From contig CAYRLG010000007.1 of the NCBI GenBank assembly GCA_964425195.1, positions 78,288 through 142,287 on the forward strand: a DNA stretch of 64,000 bases. Reading direction: 5' to 3'. The DNA is from Desulfamplus sp964425195. GTDB lineage: Bacteria; Desulfobacterota; Desulfobacteria; Desulfobacterales; Desulfobacteraceae. Positions 43,107 to 51,885 of this stretch are shown here, piece by piece. The first letter of the stretch is position 1. Every line of letters starts with the position of its first letter. Below the pieces are notes generated by a model, which saw only the letters and a list, made by a program, of their open reading frames with translations, was not told the DNA's origin and searched no databases. The translations under genes were made by a program, and so were the position numbers.

Positions 43107-44273
43107 GTGATGAAGCAGAGTAAAATAAAGTCCGTTATTGTAGTATCTACACTTTGGATTATAGTTGGACTATTTATTGGAGCAGCTCCAGTTGTAGCAG
43201 AATCTGTTTATAAGATAGGTGGAGTTTTTGACTCAACCGGTCCTGCCTCATTTCTTGGAGATCCTGAAAAGAAAACAATGGAGATGATGGTTGAACAACT
43301 TAATGCTTCTGGTGGTATTGATGGACAGAAAATTGAAGCCGTAATTTACGACTCTGAAGGTGATCCTGCAAAAGCAGTTAGTGCGGTCAACAAGCTCCTA
43401 CATAAAGACAATGTACTTGCGATTATTGGACCAAGTACAACACCAACCACTCTTGCTATTGTCAATTTTGTTGAAAAGGCAAAAGTTCCTCTTATTAGTT
43501 GTGCTGCTGGTGTTGAAATTACTTCTCCTGTTAAACCATGGGTATTCAAAACAGCCCAAAGCGATCTTCTTGCAGTTGCAGCGATATACAAAACTATGCA
43601 GGCAAAAGGTATTAAAAAAATAGCTATACTCACAGTTGCAAATTCATTTGGAGAGAGTGGAAAAAACCAACTCGTTGCTCAAGCTAAAGATTTTGGAATT
43701 GAAGTTGCTTTACAGGAGAGTTTTGGTCCCAACGATACTGATACAACTGCCCAGTTGACAAAAATCAAAGCTGCTTCGCCTGACGCCATTGTCTGCTGGG
43801 GAACAAATCCTGGTCCTGCTGTTGTTGCTAAAAATGTGAAGCAGCTTAAAATTGATATACCTCTTTATCAAAGTCATGGAGTTGCATCACCAAAATTTAT
43901 TGAACTTGCTGGAGAGTCATCAGAAGGGATTATTCTGCCAACTGGCAAGATCCTTGTTACTAAACTTCTTGCAGAAGATGATCCTCAAAAAAAGATATTG
44001 GAAAAGTACGAAGCAGACTATAGTGCCAAATTTAAATCTAATGTATCTGGTTTTGGCGGATATGCTTACGATGCCATGCTTATACTTGCAAATGCAATAA
44101 AAGGCAGTGGGGGAGATAAGGAGAAAATCAGGGCTGCTCTGGAATCTACCCAGAAATATGTTGGAGTTTCAGGAGAGTTTAACTTTTCCGCTACAGACCA
44201 TAATGGACTCTCATCTGATGCCTTTGTTATGGTAGAGATAAAAGGTGGAACTTGGAAACTCTTAGATAAATAG
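43107..44273 (+). CDS. livK: Branched-chain amino acid ABC transporter binding protein
   Basis: This 388-residue protein has a GTG-ATG start, a ribosome-binding site of GGGAGA and a signal peptide (MKQSKIKSVIVVSTLWIIVG, cleaved after VVA). The mature protein starts ESVYKIGGVFDSTGPASFLGDP and has the type I periplasmic-binding fold (LIGPSTTPTTLAIV-like AIIGPSTTPTTLAIVNFVEK, GFGGYAYDAMLIL). It belongs to the Leu/Ile/Val or amide-binding family. The exact ligand is not evident. Confidence 0.88.
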   Translation: MMKQSKIKSVIVVSTLWIIVGLFIGAAPVVAESVYKIGGVFDSTGPASFLGDPEKKTMEMMVEQLNASGGIDGQKIEAVIYDSEGDPAKAVSAVNKLLHKDNVLAIIGPSTTPTTLAIVNFVEKAKVPLISCAAGVEITSPVKPWVFKTAQSDLLAVAAIYKTMQAKGIKKIAILTVANSFGESGKNQLVAQAKDFGIEVALQESFGPNDTDTTAQLTKIKAASPDAIVCWGTNPGPAVVAKNVKQLKIDIPLYQSHGVASPKFIELAGESSEGIILPTGKILVTKLLAEDDPQKKILEKYEADYSAKFKSNVSGFGGYAYDAMLILANAIKGSGGDKEKIRAALESTQKYVGVSGEFNFSATDHNGLSSDAFVMVEIKGGTWKLLDK

Positions 44274-44301
44274 AACTCGTTATAAAAATAAGGTCTTATT
44301 C

Positions 44302-45177
44302 ATGCAGGAGATAATTCAATATCTTTTTTCAGGTGTTACAACAGGCTCGATATATGCTGTTATTGCTGTGGGACTCTCTATGCTCTATAGCTCCACCGAG
44401 CTTATTAACTTCTCTCATGGTGAGTTTGTTATGCTTGGTGCATTGGGAATTGTAACATTGTGGGTTCATTTAGCTTTACCTCTCCCATTGGCATTTATTC
44501 TTACCATAGTAGCAGTTTCCTGCATGGGTATCCTGTTTGAACGGTTTGGCATAAGAACTGCAAAAAAACATCAACCAATAACCCTTGTAATTATTACTGT
44601 GGGGGCATCTATTTTGCTTCGTGGTGTTGCAATGATACTTTGGGGAAAAGACCCTTTTAGTGTGCCTCCATTCTCTTCTCACGAATCAATTGAGATAGCA
44701 GGTGCAGCATTAGTGCCTCAGAGCCTATTTATTGTGCTTGCAGCTTTTCTTCTTGCAGGTGCTATACATATTTTTTTAAAGCAAACTCTTACCGGAAAGG
44801 CAATGGTTGCATGTGCTGTGAACAAAAAAGCTGCATGGCTTTCTGGTATCCCATCGGAACGGATGGGAGTGTTGGCATTTGTAATAAGCACAGCAACAGG
44901 TGCTGTTGCCGGATTTTTTATAGCTCCAATAACTATGAGTAGCTATGACATGGGCACCATGCTTGGGCTTAAAGGTTTTTGTGCTGCTATGATAGGCGGG
45001 CTTGGAAGTCTTTGGGGCGCTTTTGCTGGTGGAATTTTGCTTGGTGTCCTTGAGTCACTTGGCGCGGGTCTTATCTCTTCAGGATTAAAAGATGCCATTG
45101 CATTTATACTTCTTCTGCTAATTTTGTATATCTGCCCAGGTGGTCTCTTCTCCGCAAAAGTTGCAAAGCGTTTTTGA
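44302..45177 (+). CDS. livH: Branched-chain amino acid ABC transporter permease LivH
   Basis: This 291-residue protein has about eight membrane helices and the LivH motif GVTTGSIYAVIAVGLSMLYSSTELINFSHGEFVMLGAL. A cytoplasmic loop motif precedes FCAAMIGGLGSLWGAFAGGILLGVLESL. It follows livK by 28 bp. Confidence 0.9.
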   Translation: MQEIIQYLFSGVTTGSIYAVIAVGLSMLYSSTELINFSHGEFVMLGALGIVTLWVHLALPLPLAFILTIVAVSCMGILFERFGIRTAKKHQPITLVIITVGASILLRGVAMILWGKDPFSVPPFSSHESIEIAGAALVPQSLFIVLAAFLLAGAIHIFLKQTLTGKAMVACAVNKKAAWLSGIPSERMGVLAFVISTATGAVAGFFIAPITMSSYDMGTMLGLKGFCAAMIGGLGSLWGAFAGGILLGVLESLGAGLISSGLKDAIAFILLLLILYICPGGLFSAKVAKRF

Positions 45178-45278
45178 TTGTACTCTTTACAACTAACTAA
45201 TATGCAACCCTTATCTATTAATTAATATCTAACCATTACCTACAATATAATATTATATAAAAAAACGAGCTATATACT

Positions 45279-46229
45279 GTGGCTGAACAAAAACGAATAT
45301 TTATTGAACACATCATATTTCTATTTTTAGTGCTGTTTTGCGGCTTTACAATAGAAAATACATATTATCTACAGATCATGACCTTTATTGGTATAAATAC
45401 TATTCTTGCCTTAGGGCTTAATATGCTTATGGGATATGCAGGACAAGTATCTCTTGGACATGCAGCATTTTATGGAATTGGGGCATATACAACAGCAATT
45501 TTATCTACCACCTTTGGATTCTCTCCATGGATTGCTCTATTATGTGCTATTGGTGGGGCAGTCTTTATTGCCTTTATTGTAGGACTTCCAACTCTAAAAC
45601 TTTCAGGTTACTATCTTGGCATGGGAACTCTTGGGTTTGGTATGATTGTTAATATCATCTTTCGTGAATGGAGTTCTATGACCGGAGGATCGTCAGGATT
45701 TGTAGGAATTCCTATGCTTGAAGCTGGTTCAATTATGTTTGACGCTGGTAGTAGCTATTTTTTCTTGGTGTGGGGTGTGGTATTTATTTCAATTGTGATC
45801 TGCCGTAGAATACTTTCGTCACGTATGGGGCGTGCTCTTCGCTCTATCCATGACGGTGAAAATGCCTCAATGGCGGTTGGGGTCAATACACATTTTCTTA
45901 AACTTCAAATTTTCATGTTCAGTGCAGCTCTTGGTGCGACTGCTGGATTTTTGTATGCCCATTTTGTTATGTTTATCAGTCCAGAATCCTTTGGTTTTAT
46001 GGTCTCTGTGAAGATGGTCACGATGGTGGTTATTGGCGGTATGGCAAGTGTCTGGGGTGCAATTTTAGGAGCCTCTCTTCTAACCTTATTGCCAGAGGTA
46101 CTGCATAGCTTTCAGGAGTATGAGATGATTATCTTTGGGTTAATTTTGATGATTGTTATGATTTTCATGCCTCAAGGGCTTACAAAGGGATTGCTTGATA
46201 TTTATGAGCACTCTCGGAAAAAAATTTAG
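45279..46229 (+). CDS. livM: Branched-chain amino acid ABC transporter permease LivM
   Basis: This 316-residue protein starts with GTG without a clear Shine-Dalgarno. It has LivM features: ILALGLNMLMGYAGQVSLGHAAFYGIGAYTTAI, LSGYYLGMGTLGFG, DGENASMAVGVNTHFLKLQIF and VVIGGMASVWGAILGA. It forms the second half of the permease pair. No LivG or LivF ATPase gene follows, and the next gene is convergent and one base away. The ATPases must be encoded elsewhere. Confidence 0.9.
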   Translation: MAEQKRIFIEHIIFLFLVLFCGFTIENTYYLQIMTFIGINTILALGLNMLMGYAGQVSLGHAAFYGIGAYTTAILSTTFGFSPWIALLCAIGGAVFIAFIVGLPTLKLSGYYLGMGTLGFGMIVNIIFREWSSMTGGSSGFVGIPMLEAGSIMFDAGSSYFFLVWGVVFISIVICRRILSSRMGRALRSIHDGENASMAVGVNTHFLKLQIFMFSAALGATAGFLYAHFVMFISPESFGFMVSVKMVTMVVIGGMASVWGAILGASLLTLLPEVLHSFQEYEMIIFGLILMIVMIFMPQGLTKGLLDIYEHSRKKI

Positions 46230-46230
46230 T

Positions 46231-46884
46231 TTACATGTATGTAAGATATCTAAAGACAGCCCAAAAGTGGCAAAAACTTCCTGCAAGAACAAATAGATGC
46301 CATATCTCATGAAAACCAAATAGATTAGGATAGGGATTAGGACGCTTTAAGGCATAAATAATTGCCCCTGTGCTATAAAATAGCCCTCCAAATATAAGCC
46401 ACAATAGAGATGCTATTTCAAGAGTCTTAGATAGAGGATAGATAGCAGTAAGACATAGCCATCCCATAACAAGGTAGATAGCAGTTGATATCCATCTTGG
46501 AATATTCATGAAAAATATCTTAATTATGCTCCCAATTAGAGCAATACTCCATACTAAACCAAAAAGAGCCCAACCCCACACGCCTCTTAATGGTACAAGA
46601 CAAAATGGCGTATAAGTTCCAGCAATAAGAAGAAAAATCATAACATGATCAATACGCCTCATGTTAGCAATTCCCTTTTCTGAAAGGTTCATGGCATGAT
46701 AAAAAGAGCTTGCTGTGTACATCATAAACAGTGTTGTACCAAAAATGGAGAAGGATACAATATGTAATGCCTCAGCATGTATATAGGCAAATACTATGAG
46801 TAGAATAAGACCAACCAATGAGGCAAAAGCTCCAGCAATATGGGTCAGAGCATTTACAGGTTCACGTAAAGTTAACGCTGCCAT
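46231..46884 (-). CDS. Hemolysin III family (PAQR/YqfA) membrane protein
   Basis: This 217-residue protein has seven predicted helices and the family signature EPVNALTHIAGAFASLVGLI, then SSFYHAMNLSEKG, RRIDHVMIFLLIAGTYTPFC and a C-terminal HEIWHLFVLAGSFCHFWAVF. The conserved Ser-x3-His, Asp and HxxxH residues of the CREST/PAQR superfamily are present (SFYHA, RIDH, HLFVLAGSFCH). Its function is likely membrane homeostasis. It lies one base from the livM stop, tail to tail. Confidence 0.87.
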   Translation of the reverse strand: MAALTLREPVNALTHIAGAFASLVGLILLIVFAYIHAEALHIVSFSIFGTTLFMMYTASSFYHAMNLSEKGIANMRRIDHVMIFLLIAGTYTPFCLVPLRGVWGWALFGLVWSIALIGSIIKIFFMNIPRWISTAIYLVMGWLCLTAIYPLSKTLEIASLLWLIFGGLFYSTGAIIYALKRPNPYPNLFGFHEIWHLFVLAGSFCHFWAVFRYLTYM

Positions 46885-46908
46885 AATATTTAACTCCTAA
46901 TAAAAGAA

Positions 46909-46963
46909 AAAAGCAGATAAGTTCCAAACATAAATGGTAATTATCTGCTTTTATTATTTTTTT
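46909..46963. terminator. Bidirectional terminator after the metVF-hdrA operon
   Basis: AAAAGCAGATAA (46909-46920) and TTATCTGCTTTT (46941-46952) form a 12-bp stem with a 20-base loop. Minus-strand RNA ends it with TTTTTTCTTTTATT. Plus-strand RNA would meet ATTATTTTTTT. It lies between the stop of the HdrA/MvhD gene (47002) and the start of the hemolysin III gene. Confidence 0.75.
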
Positions 46964-47001
46964 ATTTTAAATACCTTAATAGGTAAATTAAGATTTAAAC
47001 C

Positions 47002-48552
47002 CTAAAGTTTAGCCGCAAAATTATTTACTTTAGAGGCAAACTCTTTTGCCATATTGGAAGCAATGGTTGTGAAAACAAGACGGTCTTTACCAAGTCCCAT
47101 GGTTTCAAGCCTTTTTTGAATCTCATTTACACGCCATTTCGCGTAAATATTACCACGTTCAGCTTTACAGTTTCCTTCATGGCAAGCAGCAACCATAACA
47201 CCATCTGCACCGTCAACAAAGGCTTTCATAATAAATTCAACATCAACTTTGCCCGCACATGGAACTTTGACCATTCTAAATCCTTCAGGCATCTCGTGTC
47301 CAAACTGCTTTGCAGCTTCAGCAGCTTCAAGGGCTGAGTTCTTACAGCAAAACGCAACAATAGAGGGGGAGCTCTTATGAGCTGACTCTACAGCATCTTT
47401 TATGCTCGATCTTAATGAGTTATCTGTAAAATCGCCAAGTTGAATAGCATCCATAGGACATTCACTTGCACAGATACCACAACCTTGACATGCAGCAGGA
47501 GAAATGGCTGCAGCACCATTTTGCCAAAAAATAGCACCATGAGGACACGAACGATAGCAGGTAAGGCAGATTACACAGCGATCTTCATCAACATTTGCCT
47601 TGTCTGCTGCAACAGTTTTTATTCCATTGCCAATCAGCTCTCTGACTCTTAAAGCGGCATTTGTAGCATCTGTTGAGTTATTAACTACAAATATGCCATC
47701 TCTGTTTGATTTTACAGGGAATCTATGAACATTGTTGCTTGGTATAAGTCCATCAAGGTCTGTATCAATTCTAAGTTTTGCAGCAAGCTCAATATTTTGC
47801 TGACCAACAACAAGAGCCTCTTCCACTACAAGGTAGTCAGGTGTTAATTCAATATCTGTCCTGACAACAGGGTCTTTAATTGTTATTTTTATAGTATCGT
47901 TACTCTGTTCAATTGTTGGCATCTGGGCTGGTTTAAAACATACAACGCCAGCATGTCGTCCTTGAGTAAAAATTCTTTCAAGTCCCTTTGCCCCAACTTT
48001 CATATTACCTGCATAGATATAAGCATTGCAGTTTTCCATCTTCTGAACAGCCAATGCACTATTTAAAACCCTACCGGTTGATACAGGATTACCCTCTTGA
48101 GCAAAACCAGTGAGAAATGCCACTGTAGAACCTTTAGGAAGATTGGAAAGCATTGCTTCAAACTGACTCTGACTTACCACTTTGTTATTAAGGCTTAGCC
48201 CATATTTGACATTTAATGGTGTATAGGAATATTGAGGTGCAATAACAATAGCACCAAACAGAGTCTCTATCTTTTCGCTACCTTTAACTAATGTGGTTCT
48301 AAAATCTCCTGTAACTCCAGCAAGCGACTCAAGAGAGGCATTCTCCATTATGCTAACCGTACCTTTATCAAGCATCTCAGATGTACAGCCTGACTGGCGA
48401 GCACATGCTGTTTTTGTCCCAATTAGAGATACTTTATAACCTTGAGCAGCAATTTTAGCGGCAGCCTCAAGTCCAAAAGCTCCCGCCCCTACAACCAGAA
48501 CATCTTTGCTTATAGATATATCAACCATATTTGCACTATTTTCTGTTGTCAT
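47002..48552 (-). CDS. HdrA-like FAD / 2x[4Fe-4S] / MvhD fusion protein
   Basis: This 516-residue protein has three parts. The first is an N-terminal FAD-binding domain (DVLVVGAGAFGLEAAAKIAA). The second is a ferredoxin segment near 317-370 with CVICLTCYRSCP and CQGCGICASECP. The third is a C-terminal MvhD-type hydrogenase iron-sulfur subunit (VAFCCKNSALEAAEAAKQFG, VKVPCAGKVDVEFIMKAF, GVMVAACHEGNCKAERGN). MvhD normally passes electrons into HdrA. Its ATG overlaps the HdrA gene stop by 4 bases. This arrangement resembles the MetFV-Hdr-MvhD complexes and QmoB-like proteins. Confidence 0.87.
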   Translation of the reverse strand: MTTENSANMVDISISKDVLVVGAGAFGLEAAAKIAAQGYKVSLIGTKTACARQSGCTSEMLDKGTVSIMENASLESLAGVTGDFRTTLVKGSEKIETLFGAIVIAPQYSYTPLNVKYGLSLNNKVVSQSQFEAMLSNLPKGSTVAFLTGFAQEGNPVSTGRVLNSALAVQKMENCNAYIYAGNMKVGAKGLERIFTQGRHAGVVCFKPAQMPTIEQSNDTIKITIKDPVVRTDIELTPDYLVVEEALVVGQQNIELAAKLRIDTDLDGLIPSNNVHRFPVKSNRDGIFVVNNSTDATNAALRVRELIGNGIKTVAADKANVDEDRCVICLTCYRSCPHGAIFWQNGAAAISPAACQGCGICASECPMDAIQLGDFTDNSLRSSIKDAVESAHKSSPSIVAFCCKNSALEAAEAAKQFGHEMPEGFRMVKVPCAGKVDVEFIMKAFVDGADGVMVAACHEGNCKAERGNIYAKWRVNEIQKRLETMGLGKDRLVFTTIASNMAKEFASKVNNFAAKL

Positions 48553-49664
48553 TTCATCACCCCCAGATATTTCATCGCCTCAAAGGCAGTTTTTCCTGCA
48601 TCTGCCATAGTGGAGGCAATGCTTCCAGGTCCTCCGGCAGTTCCTGCGACAAAACAGCCGGCATTGGAAATGGTATTATCCAGAAATCCATCTTGATTAA
48701 CAGGAATTCCTGTTATTTCAGATAGTTTAACAGTATCTTTACCCGGCATGATACCAACAGAGAGAACTACAAGATCAAAAGATTCAGATGAAGGTAAACC
48801 CTCCTCTTCAACCATGTGACGTAACTCTAATCTGTCATTTTCAAGAGGATATATATCAACAGGAATGGTTCTAATAAAGCGTATATTTTGTTTGATCCGC
48901 TCGTAAAATAGAGGAAACTCTTTGGCAGTATTTTGGATATCTATATAAAACATAGAAATAGCGGCATCAGGATTATCGTTTTTTACACTCCCTGCCATTC
49001 TCATGGCATAAGGACAGCAAACTTCAGAGCACCATAGATTTCCAAGTCTCTCATCTCTTGAACCAACACACTGAATAAATGCTACATTTTCGGGTTTTTT
49101 GCCATCAGATGGTCTTACAAGTGCACCATTTTCCCTTATGATATTTTCAAGATCAAGACCTGTGATCACATTTGTCCATTTTCCATAACCATAAGTTGAT
49201 TTACGATTTGGATCAAATGGAGAGTAACCAGTAGCTACAATTAAAGCATCAACATCAAATATGGTGTCACTTCCCATTTTATTTTTATCATCTGCAGTAA
49301 CATAAAGAGGATTATTATGTTTTGAAAAGCCTTTTATAGTTTTACCAGCTGGGATTTCAATTTCACTCTTTGCAAGAGTAACTTTAAATCCATTAGACTT
49401 TTGTAATGCTTTTATTTCAGTTCTTAAGTGAACGTTAATCAGAGGTTCATTTACAACATTTTTTAACATGTCTTCTACGCTGCAAGCCCCACACTGCTGA
49501 CACTTATCGGTTGCTTTACAGGTAAATCCAATGCTGTGTCCTCCAAGGAAACAGCTTTTTTCCACCAGTTCAACACTAATATTCTGACGGGAAAGCTCCC
49601 ATGCAGCAGTGAGACCAGCTATGCCGCCTCCAAGGACCAACACTTTTCGGGTTTGATTATTCAA
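48549..49664 (-). CDS. hdrA: HdrA-like FAD-dependent subunit
   Basis: This 371-residue protein starts with the FAD-binding LVLGGGIAGLTAAWELSRQN, then CFLGGHSIGFTCKATDKCQQCGACSVED, which carries the cysteine cluster of HdrA. NVAFIQCVGSRDERLGNLWCSEVCCPYAMRMA and CFVAGTAGGPGSIASTMADAG follow, all typical of heterodisulfide reductase subunit A. HdrA proteins hold the bifurcating FAD. No HdrB or HdrC gene is adjacent. It lies 50 bp after metF. Confidence 0.88.
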   Translation of the reverse strand: MNNQTRKVLVLGGGIAGLTAAWELSRQNISVELVEKSCFLGGHSIGFTCKATDKCQQCGACSVEDMLKNVVNEPLINVHLRTEIKALQKSNGFKVTLAKSEIEIPAGKTIKGFSKHNNPLYVTADDKNKMGSDTIFDVDALIVATGYSPFDPNRKSTYGYGKWTNVITGLDLENIIRENGALVRPSDGKKPENVAFIQCVGSRDERLGNLWCSEVCCPYAMRMAGSVKNDNPDAAISMFYIDIQNTAKEFPLFYERIKQNIRFIRTIPVDIYPLENDRLELRHMVEEEGLPSSESFDLVVLSVGIMPGKDTVKLSEITGIPVNQDGFLDNTISNAGCFVAGTAGGPGSIASTMADAGKTAFEAMKYLGVMK

Positions 49665-49714
49665 TTTATAAAACTCCTTATATTCTTACTAAAGGTATAA
49701 ATTATATGTGTTTT

Positions 49715-50638
49715 TTACACTTCTGGTCTTGGTAATACGCCTGCTCTCTCTGCAATTTCGGGCACCATGTGTTCCCACTCAATTGGCATAAGGTGTACAC
49801 CAGCCACCCCTTTCATCTCCTTGAACTCTGCAATTTGTTCACAGGCTATGTTTATACCCTCATCTGCAACCTTCTTTTTGTCAACACCCTGAAGACGTTT
49901 GATGATCTCATCGGGTACATCCATGCCCGGCACTTTACTTTGCATATACTTTGCCATACCGATACTCTTCATAGGAGTTACACCGGGGAGAATATAGACC
50001 TTTTCAGTGAGTCCCATATCATCTGCCCGTTTTATCCATTCGCGAATTTTAGGCATATTATAAACACACTGTGTTTGAATAAAATCAGCTCCAGCAGCAA
50101 CTTTTTTAGCAAGACGGTGAACTCTCCACTCAAATGGTTCAGCAAACGGGTTGGCAGCAGCACCAATGAAAATCTCTGGTTTAACATCAATGTCTGCACC
50201 ACTTAAAAATTTACCCTCATCTCTCATCTTTTTAACCATCATTATTAACTGCATAGAGTCCAGATCAAATACCCCCTTTGACTGTGGATGATCTCCAAAC
50301 ATCTGATGATCACCAGAAAGGCATAGCATATTTCTGATCCCGTGTGCATAAGCCCCTAAGATATCTGCCTGCATTGCAATTCTATTTCTATCACGGCATA
50401 CCATCTGAAAGTTGGGTTCAACACCCTCCTGAATACATATAAGGGAGGCTGCCCAGCTTGACATTCTAACCATAGCTGTCTGATTATCTGTAACGTTGAC
50501 CATATCAACATTACCCTTTAAATGTTTAAGCTTCTCCCTGATACTATCTACATTAGCACCCCGAGGAGGTCCAACTTCACCTGTAAAGGCAAAATGACCT
50601 GCTTTGAGGACTCTCTCCAGTTTACTTCCTGATTTCAT
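49715..50638 (-). CDS. metF: Methylenetetrahydrofolate reductase MetF
   Basis: In this 307-residue protein the barrel has the catalytic Glu in FAFTGEVGPPRGANVD, VNVTDNQTAMVRMSSWAASL, CRDRNRIAMQADILGAYAHG, LSGDH and the FAD/folate-binding region IQTQCVYNMPKIREW. It reduces 5,10-methylene-THF to methyl-THF. The genes around it encode MetV, HdrA and HdrA/MvhD. In acetogens such as Moorella the MetFV-Hdr complex couples this reaction to ferredoxin reduction, and the same is likely here. RBS GGAGAG precedes the ATG. Confidence 0.92.
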   Translation of the reverse strand: MKSGSKLERVLKAGHFAFTGEVGPPRGANVDSIREKLKHLKGNVDMVNVTDNQTAMVRMSSWAASLICIQEGVEPNFQMVCRDRNRIAMQADILGAYAHGIRNMLCLSGDHQMFGDHPQSKGVFDLDSMQLIMMVKKMRDEGKFLSGADIDVKPEIFIGAAANPFAEPFEWRVHRLAKKVAAGADFIQTQCVYNMPKIREWIKRADDMGLTEKVYILPGVTPMKSIGMAKYMQSKVPGMDVPDEIIKRLQGVDKKKVADEGINIACEQIAEFKEMKGVAGVHLMPIEWEHMVPEIAERAGVLPRPEV

Positions 50639-50772
50639 AATCGATCTCTCCTGAAATTATTTCTTAGCGATTTACCGCATATCATTATGAATATTTCATA
50701 TATATTAATAAAATCTATCTATACTAAATTAGATAATTTTATCATTTTAAATGGACTAGTTTGTATTAATTT

Positions 50773-51447
50773 TTATGAGTGCATCGCTTTAATGCGTTCC
50801 TCATATCCTGGCTGAATAACCTTTCTTGGTTTTTGATTGCTCCAATCATTTGGGGGGGATATCTTTAATATTTGATCTAAACGACCTTGCCCTGCTAATC
50901 TTTCATAGATTTTAAACCACGCACAAGGCTGCTCAGAGTGGATTTCACAACTTGTCTTATTGGTTCCACCGCAAGGACCGTTAAAAAGACTTTTTGCACA
51001 CATGGTAACAGGACAGACTCCGCCAGTCATGGCAAGAACACACTGACCACAGGCACGACACTTCTCTTCATACCATCCGACATCAAGATTTACACCTATA
51101 AATGACGTATTTACTGCTGGCAGAACTGGTTTATTTGGAAACCTTTCTGCAAGAAACTGTATGCCAGCACCACATGCCATTGACAGAAAACAGTCGTACT
51201 TATCAGCCTTACTATCCAGCTCTGCTAAAAATTCCATGTCACACTGACGTTCAAGTGTTTCAGCCCCAAACTCAATACCATCTTTTTTAAATGCGAGATT
51301 CAATTCAGCGTTAAGTGTCTCAACCTCTTTTGACCCCCCTGCCAAACACACTGCAACACACGTTCCACATCCAACTGTTAAAACCTTTTTATAACCAGCA
51401 ACCATGCTTCTGATTTCATCAAAGGGTTTTCTCTCCGCAACAATCAT
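50773..51447 (-). CDS. metV: MetV-type zinc-binding partner of methylenetetrahydrofolate reductase
   Basis: This 224-residue protein starts at ATG 51447, which has AGGAGG 6 bases before it. It has the MetV (MTHFR C-terminal zinc-finger family) pattern VGCGTCVAVCLAGGSKEVETL, DVGWYEEKCRACGQCVLAMTGGVCPVTMCAKSLFNGPCGG and SEQPCAWFKIYERL. Cys residues bind zinc or iron-sulfur clusters. MetV supports MetF catalysis in Wood-Ljungdahl organisms. The 134-base gap to metF has a short TATCTA/TAGATA hairpin and may hold a promoter. Confidence 0.87.
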   Translation of the reverse strand: MIVAERKPFDEIRSMVAGYKKVLTVGCGTCVAVCLAGGSKEVETLNAELNLAFKKDGIEFGAETLERQCDMEFLAELDSKADKYDCFLSMACGAGIQFLAERFPNKPVLPAVNTSFIGVNLDVGWYEEKCRACGQCVLAMTGGVCPVTMCAKSLFNGPCGGTNKTSCEIHSEQPCAWFKIYERLAGQGRLDQILKISPPNDWSNQKPRKVIQPGYEERIKAMHS

Positions 51448-51876
51448 AAATCCTCCTGCTATATTTATAAAACTCAACTGCTATATAAAAACATACCATA
51501 ACCATATAATTTAAATGCCTGTTTTTAAAACCTTGCCACATTTTCAGATTAAACGGCAAATGTCAAGGATATTGAATCTTTATAAGCAAAAAGCTATTCA
51601 TAAAATAAACATATATTCATAATATGAACTCACTAAAAACAGTATATAATAGATTCTCTTGCACCTTAATTAATAGTATCTTGACAGCTCATATTATATA
51701 CCATATCATCAAATTTAATATACATTAATTCTATCCAAAATCTATGGTTGAAATTACAAATTAAACAGATATCTTATATCTCCTAAAGATATCTACAAAT
51801 CTCTTAAAAAACCGTTATCTTCTTACAAAACGCTGGAAACAAACAGTTTCACCAACCACATTTTAAAATTGGGAAG
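51448..51876. promoter_or_regulatory. Divergent metV / kinase intergenic region
   Basis: This gap of about 430 bases is AT-rich and carries no gene that I can support. A sigma-70-like promoter for the plus-strand kinase is visible: TTGACA at 51681-51686, 17 bases, TATCAT at 51704-51709. A minus-strand TTGACA lies at about 51570 facing metV, with no clear -10. An AT-rich inverted element TATATTCATAATATGAA lies near 51610. Otherwise I see nothing. Confidence 0.4.
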
Positions 51877-51885
51877 GTGTTGAAT

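Noticed and set aside
46230..46260. Palindrome TTTACATGTATGTAAG at the livM/hemolysin III junction as a terminator
   Set aside because: The stem is only about six pairs, with no U-tract on either strand.
51448..51876. Small RNA or peptide gene in the long divergent gap
   Set aside because: No convincing frame, stem-loop with U-tract or tRNA-like fold was seen; only promoter-like sequences.
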